Origin: Lacisediminihabitans sp046156175
GTDB taxonomy: Bacteria > Actinomycetota > Actinomycetes > Actinomycetales > Microbacteriaceae
Assembly (NCBI RefSeq): GCF_046156175.1
Contig: NZ_JAYLVL010000004.1
Coordinates: forward strand, 248,001-312,000
Direction: 5' to 3'
Length of the DNA: 64,000 nucleotides
Within the stretch, counting starts at the first letter, position 1; the number at the start of each line of letters is the position of its first letter. Shown one piece after another: positions 39,878 to 48,475 of the stretch. The notes beneath the pieces were generated by a model. That model ran no database searches. It was not told where the DNA came from and was given only the letters and a program-made list of their open reading frames with translations. A program made the position numbers and the translations under genes.

Positions 39878-40690
39878 ATGCAGCTTCCCCGCAGCGCCGC
39901 AGTCGCCTCCCGCCTCGAGATCCTCGACGAGTGTGGCTCGACCAACACCGAGCTGGCTTCCCGGGCGTCCGGTGCCGACGGGGACGGCTGGCCCGACTTC
40001 TCCGTTCTCGTCACTGCGAACCAGACGGATGGGCGCGGGCGACTCGGCCGCGTCTGGATTGCGCCGCCGGGCCAGACTCTCGCGATCTCCGTGCTGCTTC
40101 GGCCGCGCCTTCCTGCCGGAGAGCCCCTCGAGATCGACCACTACGGGTGGTTGTCCCTCATCGCGGGAATCGCCATGACGAACGCGCTCGCGCCACTCGT
40201 TCCGGCGCATTCCGTGCGGCTGAAGTGGCCCAACGACGTGCAGATCGATGGGCGGAAGGTCGCGGGGCTGCTTGCCGAGCTGCTCCCCGGCGGGCGTTCC
40301 GTCGTGATGGGCGCCGGTCTCAACCTCAGCATCGGCGAGGCGGACCTGCCGACGCCGACCGCGACCTCCGTGGGACTCAACGATCCGGTCGCTTCGGATG
40401 CCGAACTCGCCGACCGAGCGCTCGCCGGCTATCTCGGCGAGCTGGGGAGGCTGTACGCCGAATTCCTGCGCTTCGGAGCCGACCCGGAGGCCAGCGGCAT
40501 CGGGGAGCAGCTGCGCGACCTGTGTAGCACTCTCGGCAGCCAGGTGCGAGTGCTCCTCCCGGGTGGTAATGAGCTTCTCGGCACAGCGGTCGGCATCGAC
40601 GGCAGCGGCCGGCTGACGGTGAAGAAGTCTTCGGATGGCGGGGTAGTGGCTGTCGCCGCCGGCGACGTGACCCATCTGCGGTATGAATAG
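39878..40690 (+). CDS. birA: biotin--[acetyl-CoA-carboxylase] ligase
   Basis: A 270-aa class I biotin protein ligase that activates biotin as biotinyl-AMP and attaches it to the carrier Lys of the carboxylase alpha chain. It has no N-terminal DNA-binding domain, so it is not a BirA repressor. Motifs: GRGRLGRVWIAPPGQ (biotinyl-AMP loop, about residues 49-63), LKWPNDVQIDGRKVAGLLAE and a C-terminal SH3-like cap. Its location beside the beta and epsilon genes matches its job. The PH-domain gene follows 3 bp later. Confidence 0.95.
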   Translation: MQLPRSAAVASRLEILDECGSTNTELASRASGADGDGWPDFSVLVTANQTDGRGRLGRVWIAPPGQTLAISVLLRPRLPAGEPLEIDHYGWLSLIAGIAMTNALAPLVPAHSVRLKWPNDVQIDGRKVAGLLAELLPGGRSVVMGAGLNLSIGEADLPTPTATSVGLNDPVASDAELADRALAGYLGELGRLYAEFLRFGADPEASGIGEQLRDLCSTLGSQVRVLLPGGNELLGTAVGIDGSGRLTVKKSSDGGVVAVAAGDVTHLRYE

Positions 40691-40693
40691 GTG

Positions 40694-41245
40694 ATGAGCG
40701 ACGTACAGGACACGGAGCGGGTGGTGGCCCGGCTGAGGCCGCATGGCCGCGTCCTGTTCTGGCCGAGCGTGCTGCTCATCGCGGTCGCGGCCGCCGTCGG
40801 ATATTTCCAGGGGAGTTTTGCCGAGTCCTGGCAGAACATCGCCCTTCTGGCCGGTGCCGCCCTCGTGGTCGTATTCCTGTGGTTGCTCCCGCTCGTGGCG
40901 TGGCTGGGAAAGCGATACGTGATCACAACGCGCCGCATCATCCTGCGTACCGGCTTCTTCGTGCGCATCCGCCAGGAGCTCCTGCACAGCCGGGGCTACG
41001 ACGTGACGGTGCGCCAGAACGGATTGCAGAGCGTGTTCCGCAGCGGCAACATCCTCATCAACACCGGGCTCGACCAGCCCGTCGTGCTTCGGGACGTGCC
41101 CGGGGCGGACCTCGTGCAGGCCGCGCTCCACGATCTCATGGAGAAAAGTCTCAACCCTATTGCGGCGAGGCGCCAGGCCGAGGCCTCGCGTTCGGGGCGG
41201 AATGCAGCACCCAGCGACGAGACGACCGCGTGGGGACAGCGCTGA
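40694..41245 (+). CDS. PH-domain membrane protein (YdbT-like bPH2)
   Basis: A 183-aa protein with two hydrophobic segments (about residues 19-40 and 48-72) followed by a bacterial PH-like domain containing the typical RYVITTRRIILRTGFFVRIRQELLHSRGYDVTVRQN stretch (residues about 78-113). Function of the family is not settled. The start could be the GTG at 40691 directly after the birA stop, or the ATG at 40694. It is co-transcribed with birA. Confidence 0.85.
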   Translation: MSDVQDTERVVARLRPHGRVLFWPSVLLIAVAAAVGYFQGSFAESWQNIALLAGAALVVVFLWLLPLVAWLGKRYVITTRRIILRTGFFVRIRQELLHSRGYDVTVRQNGLQSVFRSGNILINTGLDQPVVLRDVPGADLVQAALHDLMEKSLNPIAARRQAEASRSGRNAAPSDETTAWGQR

Positions 41246-41260
41246 GTTCAGTAACGTGGG

Positions 41261-41303
41261 TCTCACCTGATCGTGTGTCTCACCTGATCGTGTGTCTCAC
41301 CTG
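41261..41303. repeat. 2.5 copies of a 17-bp tandem repeat before ugd
   Basis: TCTCACCTGATCGTGTG at 41261-41277 and 41278-41294, then the first nine bases again to 41303. The array occupies most of the 71-bp gap between the PH-domain gene and ugd, ending 13 bp before the ATG, so it would lie in the ugd leader. Confidence 0.85.
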
Positions 41304-41316
41304 CCCGAGGGATGTC

Positions 41317-42624
41317 ATGAAAATATCTGTGATCGGTTGCGGCTATCTCGGCGTAGTGCACGCCGCATGCATGACCGAATTGGGTCACGAGGTCATCGGC
41401 ATCGACGTCGACTCGGACAGAATCGCGCTTCTGGCGGCCGGCACCCCGCCCTTCTTCGAACCCGGCCTTCCGGAGCTTCTCTCGCGGTCCATGCAGACCG
41501 GCCGCTTGAGGTTCAGCACCGATATCTCGGAGGTTCGCGGTTCCGAGGTCCATTTCGTGGCGGTGGGAACGCCCCAGCTCGCGGACAGCGATGCGGCGGA
41601 TCTCCGTTTTGTGTGGGCGGCCGTCGACTCCCTCCTTCCGCAGCTCGCATCGGGCGACCTCGTCGTCGGAAAGTCCACGGTGCCGGTGGGAACCGCCCGG
41701 CGGCTGGCCGATATCGTCACCGCCCACGGCTCGGGCGCGACTCTCGCGTGGAATCCCGAATTCCTGCGTGAGGGTTTCGCCGTGAAGGACACCCTCGATC
41801 CGGATCGTCTCGTTTACGGACTCGATGCGAGCGACAGTCGGGGAGAAGGCACCCTCGACGCCGTCTACGCCCGGGCGCTGGCCGGCGGTACCCCGAAGGT
41901 CGTCACGGATTTCGCCACCGCGGAGCTGGTGAAAGTTGCAGCCAACGCCTTCCTCGCCACGAAGATCTCCTTCATCAATGCCATGGCCGAGGTCGCGGAG
42001 GCGACCGGGGCCGACGTGACACAGCTGGCTGATGCGATCGGCTACGACGCGCGGATCGGACGCCGGTTTCTCAACGCCGGCCTCGGCTTCGGGGGCGGAT
42101 GTCTGCCCAAGGACATCCGCGGATTCATGGCGCGGGCCAAAGAGCTCGGCGTCGACCAGGCGCTCACCTTCCTCGGCGAGGTCGACCGCATCAACAACCG
42201 GCGTCGCGAGCGCATGGTCGACCTGGCGAAGGAAGTCGTCGGGGGTTCGCTCGCGGGCAAACGCATCGCCGTGCTCGGGCTCGCGTTCAAGCCCGATTCC
42301 GACGATGTGCGTGACTCGCCGGCCCTCGATGTGACACTCCGGCTGATCGAATCCGGGGCAACGGTGCGTGCCACCGACCCCCAGGCCGTCGAGACGGCGC
42401 GACGCCGCTTCCCCGACGTTGACTACGTCGCATCCGCTGCCGACGCGGCGGAGGGAGCTGACGCGGTGCTCCTGCTGACGGAGTGGCGCGAATACCGTGA
42501 CCTCGACCCGGCGGCTTTCGGCGGGTTGGTCGGCACGAAGGCGATCCTCGACGGGCGAAACTGCCTCGATCCGGTCGCCTGGCGTGCCGCGGGCTGGAGC
42601 TATCGCGCCCTCGGCCGGCCGTAG
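41317..42624 (+). CDS. ugd: UDP-glucose 6-dehydrogenase
   Basis: A 435-aa NAD-dependent enzyme making UDP-glucuronate from UDP-glucose for acidic glycans. The order is NAD-binding domain (VIGCGYLGVVHAACMTELGHEVIGID), central helix, and C-terminal UDP-binding domain. The catalytic Cys is in LGFGGGCLPKDIRGF, and LGLAFKPDSDDVRDSPALDV is the standard C-terminal signature. The ATG at 41317 is preceded by GAGGGATG. Its stop is 2 bp from the end of the converging GtrA gene. It probably supplies sugar for the polysaccharide locus further right. Confidence 0.95.
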   Translation: MKISVIGCGYLGVVHAACMTELGHEVIGIDVDSDRIALLAAGTPPFFEPGLPELLSRSMQTGRLRFSTDISEVRGSEVHFVAVGTPQLADSDAADLRFVWAAVDSLLPQLASGDLVVGKSTVPVGTARRLADIVTAHGSGATLAWNPEFLREGFAVKDTLDPDRLVYGLDASDSRGEGTLDAVYARALAGGTPKVVTDFATAELVKVAANAFLATKISFINAMAEVAEATGADVTQLADAIGYDARIGRRFLNAGLGFGGGCLPKDIRGFMARAKELGVDQALTFLGEVDRINNRRRERMVDLAKEVVGGSLAGKRIAVLGLAFKPDSDDVRDSPALDVTLRLIESGATVRATDPQAVETARRRFPDVDYVASAADAAEGADAVLLLTEWREYRDLDPAAFGGLVGTKAILDGRNCLDPVAWRAAGWSYRALGRP

Positions 42625-42626
42625 CC

Positions 42627-43181
42627 TCAGCTCGCAGCGGTTTCGCTCGCGCTCTTCTCGTCTTCGAAGATCGCGAGGCGCGCCGCCTCGGCCGTGTGTT
42701 CGCGGGCCGTCAGGCCGTCGGCACGATGGTGTCCGTAGACCCAGAAGCGGTAGAGCAGGAAGCGGAACGAGGTGCCGAGCACCAGTCCGACGAGGTTCGA
42801 GGAGATGTTGTCGGCGAGGAGCGAGGTGAAGCCGAGGAGGTAGTGGGAGACCCACAGGCAGGCGAGCCCGATGAGGATGCCCCCCACCGATACCGCGCTG
42901 AATTCCGCGAGCTCGAGCAGGTAGTTCTTGCGCCGATGTTCCCGGAAGGTCCAGTAGCGGTTTCCGAACCACGTGACGACGGTCGCAATGCCGGCCGAGA
43001 GGATCTTTGCGCCGATCGGCCCCTGGAAGAAGTGGCCGTCGCCGAAAGCACCGAGGCGGAGGGCGTTGAAGAGCCCAACATCGACGAAGTAACCGGCGAG
43101 ACCGACGACTCCGAATTTGAGCACGTACCGCAGGAGCTTCTCGTAGAGCAGACGTCCGAGGGTGACGAGGCGGGAGGGCAT
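42627..43181 (-). CDS. GtrA-family membrane protein
   Basis: A 184-aa protein with four membrane segments (about residues 23-38, 55-75, 90-112 and 122-142), the GtrA/DPMS fold thought to flip or help transfer lipid-linked sugars. Typical features are KFGVVGLAGYFVDVGLFNALR at the N-terminus and NRYWTFREHRRKNYLLELAEFSAVSVGG in the middle. The last 35 residues are a polar cytoplasmic tail. The ATG has AAGGAGG upstream. It is divergent from purK. A role in the cell-envelope glycan pathway is inferred. Confidence 0.9.
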   Translation of the reverse strand: MPSRLVTLGRLLYEKLLRYVLKFGVVGLAGYFVDVGLFNALRLGAFGDGHFFQGPIGAKILSAGIATVVTWFGNRYWTFREHRRKNYLLELAEFSAVSVGGILIGLACLWVSHYLLGFTSLLADNISSNLVGLVLGTSFRFLLYRFWVYGHHRADGLTAREHTAEAARLAIFEDEKSASETAAS

Positions 43182-43253
43182 GGCGCCCTCCTTCGAGGGA
43201 TCGGTGAACGGGCTCGAGAATCATAACCGGCTGCCCCGATGCTTATCCGAAAG

Positions 43254-43259
43254 TAGGCT
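43254..43259 (+). promoter_or_regulatory. -10 box of purK, leaderless type
   Basis: TAGGCT with a 6-nt gap (GGCAGC) to the GTG at 43266. No -35 consensus or ribosome-binding site is apparent. Confidence 0.55.
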
Positions 43260-43265
43260 GGCAGC

Positions 43266-44384
43266 GTGACTCTTCGGGTAGGTGTGATCGGTGGCGGACA
43301 GCTCGCGAGAATGATGATTCCCGCGGCGGTGAACCTCGGCATCGAGTTGAGTGTGTTCGCCGAGACCGCAGGCGAATCGGCTTCCCTCGCGGTGACGACC
43401 CTTGGCGACTTCCGGGACGTCGCCGACGTCCTTCCCTTCGCCCGCACCGTGGATGTCGTGACCTTCGATCACGAGCATGTGCCGCAGGAGGTGCTCGCGG
43501 CCCTCCTCGAGGCGGGCGTGGCGGTTCGCCCCGACCCCGAAGCCCTGCTCTACGCCCAGGACAAGCTCCTCATGCGTGAGCGCCTGTCGGCTCTCGGCCT
43601 CCCGGTGCCGGACTGGGCGCGGATCGACGAGGAAGCTCAGCTCGCCGAATTCCTTTCCGACCACGGCGGCCGTGCCGTGGTGAAGACCGCCACCGGCGGT
43701 TACGACGGCAAAGGGGTGCGGGTGGTCCGCACCGCGTCCGAGGCTTCCGATTGGCTTGCCCTCGGGCATCCGCTGCTCGCCGAGGAGTTGGTGGAATTCC
43801 GACGCGAACTCGCCCAGTCGGTCGCCCGTCGCCCGTCGGGTGAACTCGCCTGCTGGCCGGTGGTGGAGAGCATCCAACGCGACGGCGTCTGCGCGGAAGT
43901 GATCGCCCCCGCTCCCTCGTCCCGCGGAAGGCTCGCGGATGTCGCGGAGGAGATAGCGCGGTCCGTCGCGGAGAACCTCGGGGTGACCGGCGTGCTCGCG
44001 GTGGAGCTCTTCGAGACCACCGACGATCGGCTTCTGGTCAACGAGCTCGCGATGCGCCCCCACAACACGGGGCACTGGACGATCGACGGCTCCACCACGA
44101 GCCAGTTCGAGCAACACCTGCGTGCGGTGCTCGACCTGCCCCTCGGCGCGACCGGATGCCGTGACGAGTGGTCGGTGATGGTCAACATCCTCGGTGGTCC
44201 GGCGACAGGCGACCTCGATGACCGCTATCCGCACGCCTTCTCCGACGAGCCCTCGGTGAAGGTGCACAATTACGGCAAGTCGCCGAGGCCCGGGCGCAAG
44301 GTGGGCCATGTCACGGCAGTGGGAGCCGACCTCGACGAGGTCGTGTTCCAGGCGCGTGCCGCTGCAGAGCATTACCAGAACTGA
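43266..44384 (+). CDS. purK: 5-(carboxyamino)imidazole ribonucleotide synthase
   Basis: De novo purine enzyme: an ATP-grasp protein that carboxylates AIR to N5-CAIR using bicarbonate. The 372-aa chain starts VGVIGGGQLARMM, the PurK hallmark, and has the ATP-grasp loop VVKTATGGYDGKGVRV and NELAMRPHNTGHWTIDGSTTSQFEQHLRAV. A GTG start is set by the -10 box 6 nt upstream. PurE, which uses the product, follows 17 bp downstream. Confidence 0.96.
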   Translation: MTLRVGVIGGGQLARMMIPAAVNLGIELSVFAETAGESASLAVTTLGDFRDVADVLPFARTVDVVTFDHEHVPQEVLAALLEAGVAVRPDPEALLYAQDKLLMRERLSALGLPVPDWARIDEEAQLAEFLSDHGGRAVVKTATGGYDGKGVRVVRTASEASDWLALGHPLLAEELVEFRRELAQSVARRPSGELACWPVVESIQRDGVCAEVIAPAPSSRGRLADVAEEIARSVAENLGVTGVLAVELFETTDDRLLVNELAMRPHNTGHWTIDGSTTSQFEQHLRAVLDLPLGATGCRDEWSVMVNILGGPATGDLDDRYPHAFSDEPSVKVHNYGKSPRPGRKVGHVTAVGADLDEVVFQARAAAEHYQN

Positions 44385-44388
44385 CCTT

Positions 44389-44394
44389 TAGGCT
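44389..44394 (+). promoter_or_regulatory. -10 box of purE, internal, leaderless type
   Basis: TAGGCT with a 7-nt gap (GATCGCT) to the purE ATG. It begins 5 bp after the purK stop, so purE may be transcribed both from purK and on its own. Confidence 0.45.
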
Positions 44395-44401
44395 GATCGC
44401 T

Positions 44402-44914
44402 ATGCCCGAGCCCCTGTCTTCTGCGCGGCCCATCGTGGCCGTCGTCATGGGGTCCGACTCCGACTGGACCGTCATGAAAGACGCCGCGGCGGTCCTCGCC
44501 GAGTTCGACGTGTCCCACGAGGTGGAGGTGGTCTCGGCCCATCGGACCCCCGAGAAGATGATCTCCTTCGGGCGGGATGCAGCGGGCCGCGGCATCCGCG
44601 TGATCATCGCCGGTGCCGGTGGCGCCGCCCACCTTCCCGGAATGCTCGCGGCCGTCACCACCCTTCCCGTGGTCGGAGTGCCTGTCGCCCTGGCGAAGCT
44701 CGACGGGCTCGATTCCCTTCTCTCGATCGTGCAGATGCCCGCCGGAGTCCCCGTGGCCACGGTGTCGATCGGCGGCGCACGAAATGCCGGGCTCCTGGCG
44801 ATCCGGATGCTGGCGATCTCCGATCCCGCGCTCTCGGCGGCGCTCGCCGGCTTCGCTCGCGATCTCGAAGCCTCCGTGGCGGCCAAAAACACCGCGCTGA
44901 AGTCGAGCCTGTGA
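44402..44914 (+). CDS. purE: N5-carboxyaminoimidazole ribonucleotide mutase
   Basis: Class I PurE, moving the carboxyl group of N5-CAIR to give CAIR in de novo purine synthesis. The 170-aa protein has the full signature: VMGSDSDWTVMKDAA, VSAHRTPEKM (catalytic His) and IAGAGGAAHLPGMLAA. The C-terminus ends in a short helix after ISDPALSAALAGF. The LCP gene starts on its stop codon with a GTGA overlap. Confidence 0.97.
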   Translation: MPEPLSSARPIVAVVMGSDSDWTVMKDAAAVLAEFDVSHEVEVVSAHRTPEKMISFGRDAAGRGIRVIIAGAGGAAHLPGMLAAVTTLPVVGVPVALAKLDGLDSLLSIVQMPAGVPVATVSIGGARNAGLLAIRMLAISDPALSAALAGFARDLEASVAAKNTALKSSL

Positions 44915-46254
44915 GCGCGATGACCGCGACAAGCCCGATCCGAACCCCGGATCTGCGGTCTACCCCGACCATGACCAAGCGAGCATGGTGGCTCGTCGGT
45001 CTCAACCTGCTCATCCCCGGCTCGGCGCAGATTCTCGCGGGCAATCGTCGTCTCGGACGTTTCGGTGTCGGCACCACGTTCCTGCTGTGGGGCATCGGCA
45101 TCGTCGGCATCACCACCTGGATCGTCGTCCATACCGTGATCCTCAGCATCGTGACCAATCCGATCGGGCTCACCGTCATCCAGGTCGTCCTGGCCGCCTA
45201 CGCCGCGCTCTGGATCGTGCTCACCCTCGACACCCTTCGGCTCACCAGGCTCATCGCCACCGCGCCGGCGATGCGGCCCGCGATCGCCGCCCTCTCGATC
45301 CTCGCCCTCGTCGCCACTGCCGGGGTCGCCGGCTACGGGGCCGTCAGCGCCGGCAGCGCGCGCAACGCGGTCAGTGCGATCTTCGCCGGAAGCGACATGG
45401 CCGCGCCGGTCGACGGTCGATACAACATCCTGCTGCTGGGAGGCGATGCCGGGCCAGACCGCACCGGCCTCCGACCCGACAGCACCTCGGTGGCGAGCAT
45501 CGACGCGCAAACCGGAGCCACCACGATCATCGGCATTCCCCGCAACATGGAGCAGATCCAGTTCGCGAAAGGTTCGCCGCTCTACGGTCCCTTCCCGAAC
45601 GGCTACGACTGTGGCGACCAGTGCCTCATCGACTACCTGTACACCTATGCGGACGAGCACAAGTCCCTCTACCCGAATGCTGAATCGAAGGGCAGCTCGG
45701 CAGGCATCGAGGCGATGAAGGATGCCGCCGAGGGCGTCACCGGACTCAAGATCCAGTACTACGGACTCATCGACATGCAGGGCTTCGCCGACCTGATCGA
45801 TGCGCTCGGCGGCGTGACGATCGACGTGCCCGCCAAGCTCCCCTACGGACCCGTGACAGCGACCAAGCCCTACGGCACCTTCCCGGCGGGTCCCCAGCAC
45901 CTGGATGGTGCGCTCGCGCTCTGGTACGGGCGATCCCGCTACATGGGCAACGACTACGAGCGGATGGCCCGCCAGCGGGTGGTGCAGGAGGCGATGCTCA
46001 AGCAGTTCCAGCCCCAGATCGTGCTGACGAAATTCCAGGACATCGCCAAGGCCGGAGCGCAGGTGGTGAAGACGGATATCCCTTCGGCGGCACTGCCCGG
46101 TTTCGTCGACCTCGCCGAGAAAGCCCGAAAGCTTCCAGTGACCCAGCTCGAGCTGGTGCCCCCCGCGTTCGACCAGACACACCCCGACTATGCGAAGCTC
46201 CATGCGGCAGTGCAGGCGGCGACGCGTCCACCGACGGCGACGCCTGCGCCCTAG
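44911..46254 (+). CDS. LytR-CpsA-Psr (LCP) family glycopolymer transferase
   Basis: A 447-aa membrane protein of the LCP family, which ligates wall polysaccharides or arabinogalactan-like glycans from lipid carriers to peptidoglycan. Four hydrophobic segments occur before residue 150, more than the single anchor of classical LCP proteins. The extracytoplasmic catalytic domain has NILLLGGDAGPDRTGLRPDSTSVASID, GIPRNM (usual IPRD) and the HLDGALALWYGRSRY substrate loop. It is coupled to purE by a 4-bp overlap but functionally belongs with the glycan genes downstream. A 114-bp repeat begins at the base after its stop. Confidence 0.92.
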   Translation: MSAMTATSPIRTPDLRSTPTMTKRAWWLVGLNLLIPGSAQILAGNRRLGRFGVGTTFLLWGIGIVGITTWIVVHTVILSIVTNPIGLTVIQVVLAAYAALWIVLTLDTLRLTRLIATAPAMRPAIAALSILALVATAGVAGYGAVSAGSARNAVSAIFAGSDMAAPVDGRYNILLLGGDAGPDRTGLRPDSTSVASIDAQTGATTIIGIPRNMEQIQFAKGSPLYGPFPNGYDCGDQCLIDYLYTYADEHKSLYPNAESKGSSAGIEAMKDAAEGVTGLKIQYYGLIDMQGFADLIDALGGVTIDVPAKLPYGPVTATKPYGTFPAGPQHLDGALALWYGRSRYMGNDYERMARQRVVQEAMLKQFQPQIVLTKFQDIAKAGAQVVKTDIPSAALPGFVDLAEKARKLPVTQLELVPPAFDQTHPDYAKLHAAVQAATRPPTATPAP

Positions 46255-46368
46255 GGTCTCGATACGCGCCCGGGCGGGCGCTACTCGACCAGCGGAACCG
46301 TGGTGGTCGAGGCGGGCGCTCCGCGCCTCCGCTGGTCGAGTAGGGCACTCCGCGCCCGCATCGAGACC
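46255..46368. repeat. 114-bp inverted repeat of two GGTCTCGAT...CTACTCGACCAGCGG units
   Basis: The left unit GGTCTCGATACGC, then CTACTCGACCAGCGGA, is mirrored on the right by CCGCTGGTCGAGTAG, then ATCGAGACC. The two outer 9-mers and inner 16-mers match exactly while the ~17 bp between them differ. It starts directly after the LCP stop and lies before the converging glycosyltransferase gene. From memory, similar units are dispersed in many Microbacteriaceae chromosomes. It may also terminate both genes. Confidence 0.85.
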
Positions 46369-46394
46369 GGTCCTCCGCAGCTACAGGTGCGCGG

Positions 46395-47537
46395 CTACAG
46401 GTCAGCGTGCAGCTGCCACACCTTCTCGGCGGAATCCTTCCAGCTGAAGGTGCGCGCGCGGTCCCGACCCGCGAATCCCATGCGCTCCGCACGGGCGGGG
46501 TCCGAGGCGACAGACGCGATAGCCTCCGCCAACCGATCGGAGTACGACTCCGCGGGTTCCCGTGCCACCGCGAGGCCGGCTCCCGCAGACACCTCGAGCA
46601 CCGCCGGCGCATCGGAGTGCACCACCGGGGTTCCGAAGTTGAACGCCTCGATCACGGGCAAGCCGAAACCCTCGGCCAGGCTGGGGAACACAAAGACCGA
46701 AGCGCGGTCGAGGGCGACCGCGAGATCAGCGTCGGCAAGATAACCGAGCGCCCGCACGCGTCCCTCCGCGAGTCCCGCTTCCGCGGCGATTCCCACGACA
46801 TCGAGACCCTGGGATCCCTCGGGTCCGGCGATCAGCAGGGTGTAGCCGTCCAGCTCGGGGGCCGCCATGGCCCGGATGAGTTCGGCGATGCCCTTGTGCG
46901 CCTGAAGCGTGCCGACGCTCAGAATGAATCGTTCCGGCAGTTCGAGGCGCTCCGCACGAACGTCTGGATCCACAGGAAGGGTGAGCTTCGAGCTCACTGC
47001 TCCGCCGATCACTCGCACCCGATCGCCGAAATCGTGGATCTCGGCGAGCTGGGACGCCACAGTATGGGTCGGCACGACCACGGCATCCGCGTACTTGTGG
47101 GCGCGCTTGACCATCGCCTTGTACCAGCCGAGGCGACGCGAAGAGAGCGCCTCCGGATTGGTCCAGGGGATGGCGTCGTGGATGGTCACTGCGATCTGCT
47201 CGCCGACGCTGTTCACTCGATCGTGCTTGAACAGCGGAGCGAACAGTCCGGTCGCGTGGATCATGCCGCTCCCCGGCAGGCGGGTGAATCCGTGTTGCCA
47301 GGCCAACTCCAACTCACGGCGAGCGAGGGCACTCTTGAAGAGCCCGTCGAGGCCGGGCAGAACTGTCTCGATCAGTTCGTAGTCCGATTCGGGAGAAGAC
47401 GAGACGATACCGCTCACGTGACAGCCCCTCGGCGCGGTACGGATCAGTTCGCGGGTGAGCTCTTCCGTGTAGCGACCGATGCCGCCGGGGATCGGGGCGA
47501 CGATCTGGTCAACGATCACGCGCAGGGTCGTCGTCAT
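46395..47537 (-). CDS. GT4-type glycosyltransferase
   Basis: A 380-aa GT-B glycosyltransferase. The N-terminal domain opens RVIVDQIVAPIPGGIGRYTEELTREL, with the glycine-rich acceptor loop. The C-terminal donor domain has FILSVGTLQAHKGIAELI, ALDRASVFVFPSLAEGFGLPVIEAFNFGTPVV with the E-x7-E of family GT4. Donor and acceptor are unknown, though mannosyl or glucosyl transfer would be usual. The ATG at 47537 with GGAGTGGC upstream is chosen over an upstream codon at 47648. It stands alone at the left edge of the glycan locus. Confidence 0.9.
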   Translation of the reverse strand: MTTTLRVIVDQIVAPIPGGIGRYTEELTRELIRTAPRGCHVSGIVSSSPESDYELIETVLPGLDGLFKSALARRELELAWQHGFTRLPGSGMIHATGLFAPLFKHDRVNSVGEQIAVTIHDAIPWTNPEALSSRRLGWYKAMVKRAHKYADAVVVPTHTVASQLAEIHDFGDRVRVIGGAVSSKLTLPVDPDVRAERLELPERFILSVGTLQAHKGIAELIRAMAAPELDGYTLLIAGPEGSQGLDVVGIAAEAGLAEGRVRALGYLADADLAVALDRASVFVFPSLAEGFGLPVIEAFNFGTPVVHSDAPAVLEVSAGAGLAVAREPAESYSDRLAEAIASVASDPARAERMGFAGRDRARTFSWKDSAEKVWQLHADL

Positions 47538-47713
47538 GCCACTCCAATGAAGTTGTCGGGGATCGCCGATTCCCCCGGCCTCGACATTACCAGCGAGCCG
47601 CAGACCCCGCGAATGGGGGGCAGCATTCACAGCCTCTCCCGTCATCATCCCGCGGCTCCGATCCCCTCAAACGCCGTGCCATCATGGGAGTGCAATCTCG
47701 AAGAAGCTCTCGA

Positions 47714-48472
47714 ATGGAAAGTCCTCACGTGTCGAATGACGAACCAGGCTCCGGCAGCTCCGACTATGTGGAGTGGAAAGGGTGGGTCGACCAGACGCCG
47801 TTCGGTCTCCTTTCGGCTGGCGAGGCGGCCTATTTCACCAGCGAACTGAAGGACGTGCGTGCGGGTCAGGACGGAATCCGGGATGTTCTCGAAATCGGCT
47901 ACGGCAATGGATCGTTCCTCGCGTACTGCCGGTCGAAAGGCTGGAAGGTCACGGGAACGGAGCTTGATCCCGGTCTGGTCCAGGCGGGGATCGATTCTGG
48001 CTATGAGGTCTTTGCCGCCGATCGAATGGATCAACTCGCCGGCCGCACCTTCGACCTGATCGCGGTCTTCGATGTGCTCGAGCACATACCGCAGGAGTCG
48101 GTGCCGGCATTTCTCATCGAGTTGTCCAGCTCTCTCCGCGAGGGGGGCAAGATGATTTTCCGCTTCCCGAATGCCGACAGTTGGCTGGGCAATCCTCTCC
48201 AGAATGGTGATCCGACCCACGTCACCGCCATCGGGTATCTCAAAATGACGTTCTTCGCACTCCAGTCCGGACTCGAGGTTGTCGCCTTCCGTGGTGCTCG
48301 GCGCCATGGCTTCGCGACGTCAGTCGCCAATGGGATTTACGCTCTCGTCGCGGGACCGGTGATCTCGGTTTCAGCCGCTATCAAGAGAGCGTTGTACTTT
48401 CCCGGACTGCCTGTCGTGCTCTCGACATCCAACGTCGTGTGCATAGTTCGTCGTGCGGGAGCATCGCGCTAG
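47714..48472 (+). CDS. SAM-dependent methyltransferase (class I)
   Basis: A 252-aa methyltransferase of the Methyltransf_23 kind. The SAM loop is VLEIGYGNGSFLAYCRSKGW, followed by the acidic end of strand 2 (GTELDPG), and AVFDVLEHIPQESVPAFL as motif IV. The C-terminal part has a hydrophobic segment (about residues 205-235), perhaps membrane-associated. Related proteins in glycan clusters methylate sugars or chain ends, but the substrate here is not known. The start at 47714 is the best ATG; 47684 is also open. Confidence 0.85.
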   Translation: MESPHVSNDEPGSGSSDYVEWKGWVDQTPFGLLSAGEAAYFTSELKDVRAGQDGIRDVLEIGYGNGSFLAYCRSKGWKVTGTELDPGLVQAGIDSGYEVFAADRMDQLAGRTFDLIAVFDVLEHIPQESVPAFLIELSSSLREGGKMIFRFPNADSWLGNPLQNGDPTHVTAIGYLKMTFFALQSGLEVVAFRGARRHGFATSVANGIYALVAGPVISVSAAIKRALYFPGLPVVLSTSNVVCIVRRAGASR

Positions 48473-48475
48473 AAG

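Noticed and set aside
41261..41303. Possible start of a CRISPR or phage attachment repeat
   Set aside because: The 17-bp units are directly abutting with no spacers, and no integrase or cas gene is nearby.
41263..43224. 653-codon open frame on the minus strand across ugd and the GtrA gene
   Set aside because: Antisense to ugd, whose catalytic motifs are complete; it also covers the GtrA gene in the wrong frame.
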